64,000 nt of DNA from Paralithodes platypus (GCA_032716605.1 CM064519.1:17449794-17513793), one strand, 5' to 3'; positions 1 to 11,970 are shown, counted from the stretch's first letter. The notes: generated by a model not told the origin, from the letters alone. Numbers and translations are program-made.

Positions 1-13
1 TGTCCTTTCCTCC

Positions 14-40
14 TGGGACACCCTGTATATATACATTTAT
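14..40. repeat. Isolated copy of the GGACACCCTGTATA motif
   Basis: The window opens with a single GGGACACCCTGTATA-type motif followed by TA-rich sequence. The same motif is the core of the tandem array at 29729-30140. It may be the terminus of an element that continues left of the window. Seen directly; the identity as an element end is inference. Confidence 0.4.
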
Positions 41-273
41 ATAAATAGTAAAGACCTCCAGCATTAAGGTGAGAAAATGATACACCTACTATTTTGGTCA
101 GTAATCTCCGGCCTTCATATCTTTTTACGAGGATAATTAAGTACGGTCTTTATTCCATAATTACAGGGAGAAAATTACTGCAGGAACTTGTTAATGCTTC
201 CTTTTTTATCACAAATTACCACCCAAGCTACCCCATAAGAGGAAGGATTATACAGGTACCGGTACGGAGGTGA

Positions 274-314
274 ACACACACACACACACACATGGACACA
301 GACACACAGACACA

Positions 315-380
<66 letters not shown>

Positions 381-398
381 CAGTATATATATATATTC
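274..398. repeat. (CA)n/(TA)n compound microsatellite
   Basis: An interrupted CA tract (with GACACAGACA interruptions) runs into a pure CA tract and then a TA tract. Apparent Cys-Val or His-Thr frames here are repeat translations. From about 399 to 734 I see no gene; an ATCTATTACCAGACGCC segment near 480-497 resembles the tail motif of the dispersed element at 37848-38240. Confidence 0.9.
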
Positions 399-734
399 TT
401 CATTACTTTTACTGACACAATAACTATGCTTGTGCTTTGGCTTCCTGTTAAGATAGACACGGTATTTGAAATATCGGTCTATCTATTACCAGACGCCTTG
501 ATCACCGGAGGGGTTGGACACGAATGAACTGCATACCGGGCCAATTCAATGGATACTTAAGCTTGGTTCATAAGATTTGCGAAATCTTTTTTATAGACAG
601 AGGGCTACGATCAGATAATCTCTGCAAACTTCATTTGGCAGAGATAACATATTTTTCACTGTAAATTATATAAAGGCATAATAAACATATATTAGATAAA
701 TGGGTATATTAACAGGGATATACAAATAATACAA

Positions 735-750
735 ATAATAATAATAATAA

Positions 751-781
<31 letters not shown>

Positions 782-945
782 AAGAAGAAGAAGAAGAAGA
801 AGAAGAAGAAGAAGAAGAAGAAGAAGAAGAAGAAGAAGAAGAAGAAGAAGAAGAAGAAGACGAAAGAAGAAGAGAAGAAGAAGAAGAAGAAGAAGAAGAA
901 ACAGAAGAAACAGAAGAAGAAGAAGAAGAAGAAGAAGAAGAAGAA

Positions 946-976
<31 letters not shown>

Positions 977-1042
977 AAGAAGAAGAAGAAGAAGAAGAAG
1001 AAGAAGAAGAAGAAGAAGAAGAAGAAGAAGAAGAAGAAGAAA
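735..1042. repeat. (GAA)n trinucleotide microsatellite, about 300 bp
   Basis: A nearly pure AAG/GAA tract preceded by a short (AAT)n, with a few interruptions (CGAAAG, ACAGAAAC). Poly-Ser and poly-Phe frames on the minus strand are artefacts. Bases 1043-1316 look like unique non-coding sequence. Confidence 0.95.
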
Positions 1043-1316
1043 TACAAAAAAATCTCTCCATGGTGACTCGAGCGTAGCAACAAATCAAGTTATGTTAAAC
1101 GCGGTGACCAAAGTCCTTCAACCATTGCTACCTACCTACCTGTCTGCCCTGGTTATATAAAGGGGACCAGGCATAGAAACAGTAGAAGGACATACAAGGA
1201 AGAGGAATGGAGAAAACAAACCGAAACAAAAGGTAGAGAGATAATGATGTAACTATACTCGATGTATTTCTAACCTGGCGAAACGTTTACTCCTATAGCA
1301 GCCAATTTCTCGATGA

Positions 1317-1529
1317 TTAACCCTTTCAGCACCATGATGCCTTTTTACCTTTGATTTTGGCTTTAATTAGACTATTTTAAGACGTCTAAGAAGGGCATGT
1401 GTTACTAAGAGGGTTTAATGAGATCGTATTTACCCATTTGCGTCGCTTAGGTAGATTGCAAACTAAAGAAAATCGTCTAATGGTAAACAGAATATGATGA
1501 AATTTACTTCATGGTGGTGAAGGGGTTAA
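1317..1529. mobile_element. MITE-C copy (TTAACCC...GGGTTAA), intact
   Basis: Flanked by TTAA on both sides. The left end TTAACCCTTTCAGCACCATG pairs with the right end, whose reverse complement is TTAACCCCTTCACCACCATG. Inner arms are also partly complementary (ATTAGACTATTTT against AAAATCGTCTAAT). There is no coding capacity. TTAA targets and CCC termini are features of the piggyBac superfamily (family knowledge); no transposase is present, so the assignment is inference. Confidence 0.8.
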
Positions 1530-1679
1530 TGGACAAATTAAGAAACGGTTATGCCTCAGCGTCACATTATTGTCAAGTTGTCATAATTAACGACATACTT
1601 GGCTATTGGGTATATAAGCTTAGGCTATATAGGGTAGCGAGTTTGTTCACCCGTTCATATATTTGAGGAGAAGTTAGTA

Positions 1680-2036
1680 AGTCGCTTTTTCTGGCCCCCT
1701 TTCTCCCTCATGTTTATCCCATTAGTTTAGATATTTTAAAGGCGTTCGTTCCATTAGTTTGTCGATTTACAGACCTTCCGCCCCATTTCCTTGTCAATAG
1801 TAAGATCTTTCGTGCTATTTAGGTGTCAATTTGTTTTTCCTGGCGAACGATAGTGAGCCTGTAATTCTGGAACAACCGGCCTTCGACCGGGAAATTGTTC
1901 TACCGAAAAATTTACAAATTAATCTAGAAGGGGGATCTAATGAATGTTTCTGTTTAAGTTTGGTGGAGGGCTAGGGAGGAAAATAGAAAATTAATATATA
2001 CATATATGAAAAAATCAACCAAAAAGTGAACCATCT
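1680..2036 (+). mobile_element. MITE-A copy, diverged ends
   Basis: Contains the diagnostic order of MITE-A: CTTTCTCCCTCATGTTTA, then blocks of the CCATTAGTTTG type, CCTGGCGAACGATAGTGAGCC, the CCGG palindrome, and a hairpin near 1897-1915, then GGTGGAGGGCTAGGGAGG. The outer TTAA ends are not clean. A short minus-strand open frame overlaps it by chance. Confidence 0.8.
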
Positions 2037-2151
2037 TGGTGATTTTATTTGTTTATTATTTTCGCTTGCAATATCTATATTTTTTACAATGCTGAATGTA
2101 GTTATGCAACTGGTACCGGTATAGAATGTATCGCTAAAATTATCACCTTTA

Positions 2152-2181
2152 AAACACACACACACAGCCATTCACCAACAG

Positions 2182-2237
<56 letters not shown>

Positions 2238-2265
2238 GCGCGCCCACGTCCCCACACTATCATAT

Positions 2266-2314
<49 letters not shown>

Positions 2315-2490
2315 TCCACGTCCACGTCCTTCCACTATCATAGGCACATATAATAACGAAGCTATTTCTACCTCCCTCCCTCTTTGTGGCTCGGCTCCCA
2401 TTCTTTATCTGACTCACATTATTGACATCATTTACGCCTCTCTCTCTCTCTCTCTCTCTCTCTATGCATTATTGACATTATTTACTCCTT

Positions 2491-2562
<72 letters not shown>
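2152..2562. repeat. Clustered (CA)n and (CT)n microsatellites
   Basis: Two CA tracts (about 2187-2234 and 2267-2310) separated by related CACGTCC-rich spacers, then CT tracts at about 2438-2463 and 2496-2562. The two halves of the CA part share spacers ending in ACTATCATA, suggesting a local duplication. No gene is supported. Confidence 0.9.
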
Positions 2563-2563
<1 letters not shown>

Positions 2564-2859
2564 GTATATATATTAATACATTTTACAGTTTATTCTATCA
2601 GTTCTGGTCGCTGACTCTCCCATTGTAGCATTTCATACAAATAAATCATGGACATTTTCACGGCAATATTTTTAACTGTATTAGTGGCTTATGGGGGAAG
2701 TATATTTGACTTTCATCAGTTTATTCAAGTACATTGGGGTTTGTAATTGATGATTAATGTTAAGAACGGGGTGTTACTTATTTCGAAAAGGCAACTAGAC
2801 AAACAATCACCACAGGCTTGAGAGAAGAGGGTCCAGTGGAACAAAACCACCCCTGATAT

Positions 2860-3118
2860 AAGCCGGTTTTTCTGGCCCCCTTCCCCCTCGTGAATAGCCC
2901 CATTGATTATGAGACGTTTGCCGTATTATTTTGGCGATTTTAAGACTTTACACCCCATTTCTTTGTCAAGATTAAGACTTTTCGTGTTATTTAGGGGTCT
3001 ACTTTTTCCTGGCGAGCAATAGCGAGCCTGTAATGTTAAACTTGATAGAGGTCTAGGAGGGAAACAAGAACAATAATTAATACATGAACAAAATCGACCA
3101 AAAAGTGAACCATCCCCC
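2860..3118 (+). mobile_element. MITE-A copy with internal deletion
   Basis: Starts as MITE-A (TTTTTCTGGCCCCCTTCCCC) and carries the GGCGAGCAATAGCGAGCC hairpin. It then jumps from CCTGTAATGTT straight to AACTTGATAGAGGTCTAGG, so the CCGG and ACATTTTTC hairpins are missing. The unique stretch 2563-2859 before it shows no gene. Confidence 0.75.
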
Positions 3119-4409
3119 TTTATCCTGTTTCTGTTCTGCCCTCACATAAAGTAGTGAACCTTTTGTGTCTACTATGCTCCCCTCTTTCCAAACCATTACC
3201 TACTATTCCATCTCTAAACCATTACCTACTATTCCATCTCTAAACCATTACCTACTATTCCATCTCTAAACCATTACCTACTATTCCATCTCTAAACCAT
3301 TACCTACTATTCCATCTCTAAACCATTACCTACTATTCCATCTCTAAGTGTATCCCTGTCTCTGTCTCCCACCACTCTAGCTCTCCCCTCGTATAGACTA
3401 CTGAACCTTTTCCCTTCAACTCTGCTTCTCCCCTTTCCAAACCATTGTCTTATATTTCACCTCCTGTGTCGCATTCCACAACTCTAGCCTTTTGTTTTGT
3501 TTTGTTTTTCTGTAGGCCTATCCCTCCACTCTCCCCTCACATTATGGGGAGATGGGCGTATTTATTTGATTATTGTGTTATCTTCCTATATTTTTTTAGT
3601 TTTCTCCTTAGACCTCCATCAAGTTAAATAAATTTTTAAATTTTTCGGTAGAAAAATGTCTCGGCCGAAGGCCGGTTACTCATAAAATTACAGGCTCGCT
3701 ATCGCTCCCCAGGAAAAAAAATTACATCTAAATGGCACGAAATGACAAAGATTTGGGGTGTAAAGTCATAAAATCACCAAACTAATGAATCGAACGTCTA
3801 AATATCTAAAACTAAACCACTGCCTACTATTTCATCTCTTGTATCCTGTCTCTGTCTCCCACCACTCTAGTTCCCCTCTCCTGGTTTCCCCTCGTATAGA
3901 CTACTGAACCTTTTCCCTTTAACCCTGCTCTTCCCCTCTTTCCCAACCGCTGTCTTATATTTCACCTCCTGTGTCGCGTTCCACAACTCTAGTCTGTTGT
4001 TTGTGTCTCTGCAGGCCTATCCCTCCACCCTCCCCTTTCTCGCTGAATCGCTCTCCCCTCACATTTAGTATTACCCCTTCCCCCTTCTACCCGCCTCCCC
4101 TCTTTCCAAACCCACTATACTGTATTTCACCTCCTGTTTCCTATCTCGTATCCCACCACGCTAGCTCCCCTCTCCCTTCGTAAATAGTTCCGAACCTTTC
4201 CCCTTCCGCCCTGCTCCCCTCTATCCAAACCACTACCTCCTATTTCATATCCTGCATCCTGTCGCGTATCCCACCACTCTAGCTCCCCTCTTCTTCTCCC
4301 CCCTCGTATAAAGTACTGCCCGGCTCCCCTCTACCCAGACCGCTATCCTCTATTTCACCTCCTGTCTCTGTATCCTCCACTCTCCCCTCTCTCTCGCTCT
4401 CCCCTCACA
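3119..4409. repeat. CT-rich diverged tandem repeats with a 26-bp array
   Basis: Positions 3190-3345 hold six perfect copies of a 26-bp unit beginning AAACCATTACCTACTATTCC. Around it, longer diverged units recur (CTCTAGCTCCCCTC, TTCACCTCCTGTGTCGC, GAACCTTTTCCCTT) up to about 4400. The small array thus grew inside an older tandem region. A MITE-A copy interrupts it at 3543-3815. No gene is supported. Confidence 0.8.
3543..3815 (-). mobile_element. MITE-A copy inside the CT-rich repeat
   Basis: Starts with GGGGAGATGGGCGTATTTAT, then CCTTAGACCTCCATCAAG, TTTTCGGTAGAAAAATG, CGGCCGAAGGCCGG and AGGCTCGCTATCGCTCCCC in minus orientation. The far end fades at about 3815. The left TTAA is replaced by TTATG. 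Confidence 0.75.
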
Positions 4410-4735
4410 TTAAGGGGAGGTATTTAGTTTGTTTCCTAGACCTCCATCAAGCTTAAAATTACACCCCCTTGAGTCCCTTTCAAGATAAATTTGTACATTT
4501 TTCGGTAGAAAAATGTCCCGGCCGAAGGCCGGTTCCTCTTAAATTACAGGCTCGCTATCGCTCGCCAGGATAAAATCGAGACCTGAATTGCACGAAAGGT
4601 CTTAATATGGGGTGAAAGTTCTTAAAATCGCTAAACTAATGGGGCAAACGTTTTATAATATCAAAAGCAATGGGGCTAAACATGAGGGAGAAAGGGGTCA
4701 AGAAAAAAATCCCTCAAGTGGAGATCTCCCCTTAA
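4410..4735 (-). mobile_element. MITE-A copy, intact, TTAA on both sides
   Basis: A 326-bp element. Left end TTAAGGGGAGGTATTTAG; right end AGATCTCCCCTTAA. It holds CGGCCGAAGGCCGG, the pair ACATTTTTCGG/GAAAAATGTCC, and GGCTCGCTATCGCTCGCC. This is a good reference copy for subtype A1. Confidence 0.88.
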
Positions 4736-5009
4736 GTACTGCACCTTTCCCCTTCTACCCTGTGCTCCCCTCTTCCCAGAACTGTCCACCGCTCCATCAC
4801 TGGCACTTATAATAGCTCACCCTCCACCTCCAAGCTTCATCCTCTGTACTTCCGTTGGTATTTATAATAGTAGTATAATTGGTTTAGGTTCCCCTTCGTT
4901 TAGTTTTCGTATATATTTATTCCTATATAATACTGTAATACCACTATGACACGCTAATTGTAAATACCCGGTACAAAAACAAATAAATAAAAATATACAG
5001 TATATAATT

Positions 5010-5324
<315 letters not shown>

Positions 5325-5599
5325 CCATTTGGTTTGTTCTAGTGCTGAGACAGATAATACTCTCCATTTTTATCGACCCATACATCCTGTCCCCCCCCCC
5401 CCCTCCCACGAGGCCCCATCCACCCCTTCCTGTGATTCCCTCTCTAGTTAGGTCACCCCCTCCTCCCCCTCCCTTGCCCCCCCTCCCTTCCCATCCCGCC
5501 TTCTTCTCCTGTCACTCACTTGTCTTGTTTTTTGTTTTCGTTTGTCTTTTTCTTCTCCAATATAGACAATGCTACTTATCAAAGGTAGAGGAACCTTTC

Positions 5600-5741
5600 A
5601 AGTTATCCTTCCAGAGAGAGAGAGACAGTTACATAGAGTTACATAGATATACAGACTACACAGACCTTGCGGTCCCAACTAGGTAGTCCGGACTTAATGC
5701 TAGAATAGAATTTGCTACAAAGTGGAAGGCAAGGATAACAA

Positions 5742-5797
<56 letters not shown>

Positions 5798-5826
5798 GAG
5801 TGAGAGTGAGAAAGAGAAAGAGAGAG
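5600..5826 (+). repeat. GA-associated dispersed repeat plus (GA)n
   Basis: A segment reading ACATAGATATACAGACTACA, then CAGACCTTGCGGTCCCAAC and TAGTCCGGACTTAAT, ends in GGATAACAAAGAAG and runs straight into (GA)n at 5745-5790. Related segments occur at 55560-55700, 55925-56035, 57890-58115 and, inverted, 20395-20480. Four of the five end in a GA tract at the same point. Confidence 0.7.
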
Positions 5827-6045
5827 GTGGAAGAAATATTGGCGAAGGAACATATAATACTATGCACACTCATTACTACTAGAAATGTACGGAATCGACT
5901 AAACATTAATCAAATATTACACAAATACATTCTCACTTACAGCAGAAACCGGTACGCAGTCAGCTTCGCCATCCATATTTCAAAGGGTTAAGAGAAAATG
6001 TCGGTACTCAAACCTGTGTTGTCGGTTTGGCTTAAAGGTGTCTAG

Positions 6046-6046
<1 letters not shown>

Positions 6047-6120
<74 letters not shown>
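6047..6120. repeat. (TA)n microsatellite
   Basis: A TA tract that serves as insertion target for the adjoining TA-flanked element. Confidence 0.9.
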
Positions 6121-6121
<1 letters not shown>

Positions 6122-6125
<4 letters not shown>

Positions 6126-6369
6126 GCGGTCGCGAAACATTTCCTCATAGGGAATTCCTGTGTATTGCCAATAGGGTATTCATATATATTTGATCTGCAT
6201 CTGTATGTGGTAACCTAGGTTCGAATCCCGGTGGATCACATGCTTGCTTTCATTTATTTCTTTGGGAGGTGTTTGATGTTGGAGTTAAATAAATAAAAAT
6301 AAGATTCTTCAGTTCTCTCTTGCAAATACACAGGAATTCCCTATGGGGAAATGTTTCGCGACCGCTCTG
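6122..6369. mobile_element. Mariner-like MITE with a tRNA-like core
   Basis: Terminal inverted repeats of about 45 bp start CAGAGCGGTCGCGAAACATT and are repeated inverted at the right end, flanked on both sides by TA. A TA target with CAG-type ends is the signature of Tc1/mariner (family knowledge). The core holds GGTTCGAATCCCGG, a Pol III B-box/T-arm sequence, then an AT-rich tail related to 52408-52460. It therefore looks like a SINE carried inside, or captured by, a MITE. No transposase frame is present. Confidence 0.8.
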
Positions 6370-6620
6370 TATATGCCCTAGTTCAAGTTAAGAGGAACGC
6401 AAACAAACATATTTACCTTCAAACATACCACCTGACCCAGTATTTATCTTTAGACCTACATATATAGCCACCAAAACACACATATTCTCCCCCCACCCCC
6501 TCCCCCAAACACATATCCCCCGGCAGCTGCACACGACATAAACGCGTCATAAAGAACCCGGAATCTATAAAATCTCCGGAGCGTCAGGTCAGATATTGGA
6601 GGAAGGTAAACAAATAATAT

Positions 6621-6761
<141 letters not shown>

Positions 6762-6904
6762 GTACTTTGTGTGTACCATTGCGTTTATGTGTGTAAATGC
6801 GAGTATATGCGAGTATATGTATGTGTGTTTGTTTTTGTACATGTACAGTATACGCGTGTGTTGATCAAAGTAAAGTAGATACAAAACAAGCTTTCATAAC
6901 GACA

Positions 6905-7115
6905 AGCTATTCCATGTAAGTAGGCCAAAACTCTCGAACATTAACCTCTATAACTCACAACAAACGACTAACGTAATCGAGCTAGTTTATCCACCATCTG
7001 GGAAGGGTCAGCCAAAGGAATATGTGTGGAAATTTACAGATATTTTGCTCTAGCCCCTTTTGAGATACAGAGGTTAGAGTTCACAATTTCCAGACTAACC
7101 GTTTGGAACAGAGTA
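6905..7115. repeat. Diverged inverted-repeat element
   Basis: Contains TTAACCTCTATAACTCAC near the left and CCCCTTTTGAGATACAGAGG near the right, facing each other. It resembles the better preserved element at 42101-42316. Bases 7116-8055 show no recognised gene; small open frames there lack domains and codon bias. Confidence 0.5.
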
Positions 7116-8059
7116 TAGTATAGTTTCAGCATCACTACCTGTATATATTGTATATCTCAATAACACCGTGGCAGCCCCCTATACACCAACATGCACAATA
7201 TACTGGTACCGCCTGCAACATTTACTTTGCAACAAAATACTCCACATTTTTAGCCAACTCGTTTACCCAGATATATCGTGCGATCCTCCTCGGGAAAGTT
7301 ATTTGGGAGCCTATCTATGAGTTTGTTGTCATAGGTTTTGTATATATATATATTACTTTCAATGGACAGTGCTATATTTGTTGTCTGATCTCTTGCTACT
7401 TTATGCTTCCCACTTATGTAACAAAATTATACTTATCTATAAACAAAAAGTATAAGGACCTACTATAGTCGGTTTCATTGCATCTGACGCCAAATTCAAT
7501 ATCTTACCAACTGTCTCGATAATTATTGGAACTATATGCAACTATTATACTCATGCATCCTATAAATACCAAGTTTTCATAATTATATCCATACCTCTTT
7601 TAAAATTGTTCATATTAATTGAGTAATTGATATAAGAACATTGTAATTTAGCACCAGATGAAATTAAACCGAGTATAATTAACTACCTGGAGTGCAATAC
7701 ACAAACTACCCCTTACCGATCCCCATTACTGACTCAAGTTTGTAAACAAGCTTTCCCCATTATCGGTGTTACTAAGTTTAGCTTCGGAAATACAGTTAGC
7801 TCTCTGACATCAAATAACGTGATAATATATATCCCCTTTATACACATTCTTGATATGCCGACGCAGATTTGGCATTTATTATTAATAATACAGTATACAG
7901 TTTCCATAAACTGTACGGTATGTATATTATGCTTACATTGCTTATGGTAGTCCATCGTAGTCCGATGATGACGTTCCCTTCCTGCAAAGCAGGAAGAGAA
8001 AACCTGCGCATAGAAGAGTTTAGAGTGCCGAGGGAGGTGCGCAGTTCCAACTTCACTAT

Positions 8060-8300
8060 CTTGGTACTGAACAGGGGTTGCTGATGGCAAGGGGGTGACC
8101 CAAGACGACCAGCTCCTGCTCAATACTGCAGGGGACTGCCGGGATTCCAGTTTGTCGGAAACCGCCAGGATGTGACCCCAACGTCTGCTTTTCTCTCAGG
8201 GTGTGCTCCCCTAGCCTATATATATATGGCAGAGTGGTCTTGCCACTGGACTGGTAATCCAATGGACCCGGGTTCGAATCACGATATGTCAATGGGAAGA
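8060..8300 (+). ncRNA. tRNA-derived SINE-like sequence
   Basis: At 8227-8280 there is a Pol III A box (TGGCAGAGTGG), an anticodon-like loop CTGGTAA (GGT, Thr-like) and a B box (GGTTCGAATCA). Acceptor and T stems do not pair cleanly, so this is not a working tRNA gene. The minus strand reads RDSNPGPLDYQSSG, a familiar spurious peptide from tRNA-derived SINEs. The upstream 160 bp may belong to the same or an adjacent repeat. Confidence 0.6.
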
Positions 8301-8445
8301 TATTATTGGGATGGAATTTGTGCTGTACCTAGTATCAGTGCATTACCACAGCACATTGAAATGCCAAAACAAAAAATACCCTCATTGTTCCCTGATTAAA
8401 TAGCATTGTATGAATATTCCCATATTCGAAATATGCTACAGGGGG

Positions 8446-8690
8446 GCAATGCCTAGTGAGTTAATTGCTCAATAGGTGGCGTTCTGAGAGTGAGGGTCCG
8501 AGTCTGGGGGATGAGACTGTGAAGCGCAGAGGCGAAGCGGCTTCAGAGATGGAGTTGCTTCGAGCCGTGAATAAGTGCTTCGCATGTCTCACTCCCTAGA
8601 CTGGAACAAGACCTCACGGGCCTCACCGTGGTCAGCAGTAGAGTGTGCAGGCTCTCAGCCTATGCCCGAGAGGGAGTAGTTGGAATATAG
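8446..8690 (+). repeat. GC-rich dispersed sequence with weak tRNA-like head
   Basis: GGCAATGCCTAGTGAGTT followed about 40 bp later by GAGGGTCCGAGTCTGG resembles degenerate A and B boxes. A GC-rich body continues to about 8685, ending at a TA microsatellite (8702-8770). It is unlike its AT-rich surroundings. Identity uncertain. Confidence 0.35.
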
Positions 8691-8701
8691 GAAAAACAAA
8701 A

Positions 8702-8711
8702 ATATATATAT

Positions 8712-8774
<63 letters not shown>

Positions 8775-8790
8775 TATATACTGTATATAT
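8702..8790. repeat. (TA)n microsatellite
   Basis: Imperfect TA tract with AATATA and ACAGTATACTG interruptions. Confidence 0.9.
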
Positions 8791-9259
8791 ATAGTATGTA
8801 TGCTAAATTGCAAGAGCATATGGAATAGCTGACAATACAACTTCGCACTGAATACAGTACACATGCATAACAGTAATATTTAAAATGAAATAAAATTCAA
8901 GTGTCTAATTACAATTCGCAACTAATGTTTGGTAATTGCATAAATAAAGCCAAACTAACATCATTCAGTGCAACAGTTAAATATGTAAACACGTAAGAAA
9001 AGAGCATCTGGGTTAAAAATGACAAGGACTGAATTCAATAAAACGGTATAATAAAATAAAGCTCACAGTATTGGGTGGTTCACGCTACAATAACACTACT
9101 ATTATGTAATATAGTAGCTTCCCCACTGTGCACCCATGTAATAAAGACCAAAAGAGTACCGGTATATTATGTGTACCGCCACATAGGACCAGAATAGGCT
9201 GGATCAAACAGAGGCTTGGGTGTTGTGTTGACAAGGTTGAGTCCAGTGCAATCCCCCTG

Positions 9260-9260
<1 letters not shown>

Positions 9261-9318
<58 letters not shown>

Positions 9319-9400
9319 CGTATAGAATGAAATTCGTTTGAAAGGAAAATTACACAATACCTATAGTACTAATTAATTCATAGTAATCCAATCTTCATCA

Positions 9401-9436
<36 letters not shown>
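9261..9436. repeat. (GT)n and (GA)n microsatellites
   Basis: A GT tract at 9261-9310 ending in GAGAGAG, and a GA tract at 9402-9436. No gene in 8791-9640. Confidence 0.92.
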
Positions 9437-9441
<5 letters not shown>

Positions 9442-9639
9442 TATACCAGGAATTAGCATCTCAAAGCCACTGCAGCCCAATTCAAGGAGATATATAGAAA
9501 TAGGGAGATAAACCGATAGATAGATACAGATAGAACAAATAGTAAATAGACAGAGAGACAAAGCGAAAGAGAGAATAAATGAAGGAAAAAGAGTAGGAGA
9601 AAAGTAGAGTAGAGGAAAAATGGGGAGCACTAACTTCTT

Positions 9640-11460
9640 CTATTGTCAGTGTAGTTGTTGTGTTAGTTGTAGTATTGTCAGTGTAGTTGTGTTAGTTGTA
9701 GTATTGTCAGTGTAGTTGTTGTGTTAGTTGTAGTATTGTCAGTGTAGTTGTTGTGTTAGTTGTAGTATTGTCAGTGTAGTTGTTGTGTTAGTTGTAGTAT
9801 TGTCAGTGTAGTTGTGTTAGTTGTAGTATTGTCAGTGTAGTTGTTGTGTTAGTTGTAGTATTGTCAGTGTAGTTGTTGTGTTAGTTGTAGTATTGTCAGT
9901 GTAGTTGTTGTGTTAGTTGTAGTATTGTCAGTGTAGTTGTTGTGTTAGTTGTAGTATTGTCAGTGTAGTTGTTGTGTTAGTTGTAGTATTGTCAGTGTAG
10001 TTGTTGTGTTAGTTGTAGTATTGTCAGTGTAGTTGTTGTATTAGTTGTAGTATTGTCAGTGTAGTTGTGTTAGTTGTAGTATTGTCAGTGTAGTTGTTGT
10101 GTTAGTTGTAGTATTGTCAGTGTAGTTGTAGTATTGTCAGTGTAGTTGTGTTAGTTGTAGTATTGTCAGTGTAGTTATGTTAGTTGTAGTATTGTCAGTG
10201 TAGTTGTTGTGTTAGTTGTAGTATTGTCAGTGTAGTTGTTGTGTTAGTTGTAGTATTGACAGTGTAGTTGTTGTGTTAGTTGTAGTATTGTCAGTGTAGT
10301 TGTTGTGTTAGTTGTAGTATTGTCAGTGTAGTTGTTGTGTTAGTTGTAGTATTGTCAGTGTAGTTGTTGTGTTTAGTTGTAGTATTGTCAGTGTAGTTGT
10401 TGTGTTAGTTGTAGTATGTCAGTGTAGTTGTTGTGTTAGTTGTAGTATTGTCAGTGTAGTTGTTGTGTTAGTTGTAGTATTGTCAGTGTAGTTGGTGTGT
10501 TAGTTGTAGTATTGTCAGTGTAGTTGTTGTGTTAGTTGTAGTCAGTTGTAGTTGGTGTGTTAGTTGTAGTATTGGCAGTGGTAGTTGTTGTGTTAGTTGT
10601 AGTATTGTCAGTGTAGTTGTTGTTGTAGTATTGTCAGTGTAGTTGTTGTGTTAGTTGTAGTATTGTCAGTGTAGTTGTTGTGTTAGTTGTAGTATTGTCA
10701 GTGTAGTTGTTGTATTAGTTGTAGTATTGTCAGTGTAGTTGTTGTGTTAGTTGTAGTATTGTCAGTGTAGTTGTTGTGTTAGTTGTAGTATTGTCAGTGT
10801 AGTTGTTGTGTTAGTTGTAGTATTGTCAGTGTAGTTGTGTTAGTTGTAGTATTGTCAGTGTAGTTGTTGTATTAGTTGTAGTATTGTCAGTGTAGTTGTT
10901 GTATTAGTTGTAGTATTGTCAGTGTAGTTGTGTTAGTTGTAGTATTATCAGTGTAGTTGTTGTGTTAGTTGTAGTATTGTCAGTGTAGTTGTTGTGCTAG
11001 TTGTAGTATTGTCAGTGTAGTTGTTGTGTTAGTTGTAGTATTGTCAGTGTAGTTGTTGTGTTAGTTGTAGTATTGTCAGTGTAGTTGTTGTGTTAGTTGT
11101 AGTATTGTCAGTGTTGTTGTTGTGTTAGTTGTAGTATTGTCAGTGTAGTTGTTATGTTAGTTGTAGTATTGTCAGTGTAGTTGTTGTGTTAGTTGTAGTA
11201 TTGTCAGTGTAGTTGTTGTGTTAGTTGTAGTATTGTCAGTGTAGTTGTTGTGTTAGTTGTAGTGTTGTCAGTGTAGTTGTTGTGTTAGTTGTAGTATTGT
11301 CAGTGTAGTTGTTGTGTTAGCTGTAGTGTTGTCAGTGTAGTTGTTGTGTTAGTTGTAGTATTGTCAGTGTAGTTGTTGTGTTAGTTGTAGTATTGTCAGT
11401 GTAGTTGTTGTGTTAGTTGTAGTATTGTCAGTGTAGTTGTTGTGTTAGTTGTAGTATTTG
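9640..11460. repeat. Minisatellite array, 32-bp unit, about 1.8 kb
   Basis: Tandem copies of a 32-bp unit containing GTTAGTTGTAGTATTGTCAG followed by TGTAGTTGTTGT, roughly 57 units. A recurring 29-bp variant lacks one GTT, and a few units are truncated (near 10120, 10535-10550, 10615). Units within the array are nearly identical, so it expanded or homogenised recently. No coding potential. Confidence 0.95.
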
Positions 11461-11583
11461 TATTGTTTGAGAGTTTGAATGATGCAAAACAAACAAAAAA
11501 TAATGGAATTCCTTCGTTGTTATGTTTTGGAATGAAATCAATTTTACGGAAGAGTGGGTATCTAATTGAGTGCAACCTTGTGT

Positions 11584-11845
11584 GATATGTATACAAGCGT
11601 TACCACGATATGTATACAAGCGTTACCACGATATGTATACAAGCGTTACCACGATATGTATACAAGCGTTACCACGATATGTATACAAGCGTTACCACGA
11701 TATGTATACAAGCGTTACCACGATATGTATACAAGCGTTACCACGATATGTATACAAGCGTTACCACGATATGTATACAAGCGTTACCATGATATGTATA
11801 CAAGCGTTACCACGATATGTATACAAGCGTTACCACGATATTGTA
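11584..11845. repeat. Minisatellite array, 23-bp unit
   Basis: About eleven copies of a 23-bp unit containing ATATGTATACAAGCGTTACC, with one variant near 11788 (CCATG for CCACG). It stops about 20 bp before a MITE-A end at 11866. The unit is not a multiple of three, so all three plus frames read similar peptides. Confidence 0.95.
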
Positions 11846-11865
11846 ACTCGACACAGAAAAACACA

Positions 11866-11970
11866 TTAAGGGGTGGTCGCTTTTTCTGGACCCCCCTTCT
11901 CCCTCGTGTATCTTGAAAGGGGGTCGAGGGGGTGTTTATTTAAGCTTGATGGAGGTCTAGCGAGGGAATT
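11866..11970 (+). mobile_element. MITE-A remnant with large internal deletion
   Basis: Starts TTAAGGGGTGGTCGCTTTTT and passes directly from CCCTCGTGTATC to TTGAAAGGGGGTCGAGG and TTGATGGAGGTCTAGCGAGG. The whole hairpin core is missing. The short poly-A/poly-T pair at 12017-12043 follows. Confidence 0.75.

Noticed and set aside
7148..7468. 106-codon open frame, hydrophobic
   Set aside because: AT-rich region, no conserved motif, no supporting start or splice signals; expected by chance.
8224..8283. Possible functional tRNA-Thr gene
   Set aside because: A and B boxes and a plausible anticodon loop exist, but acceptor and T stems do not pair, and similar sequences recur as SINEs.
9640..11460. 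CRISPR-like array
   Set aside because: Contiguous tandem units without unique spacers, in a eukaryotic context; a minisatellite.
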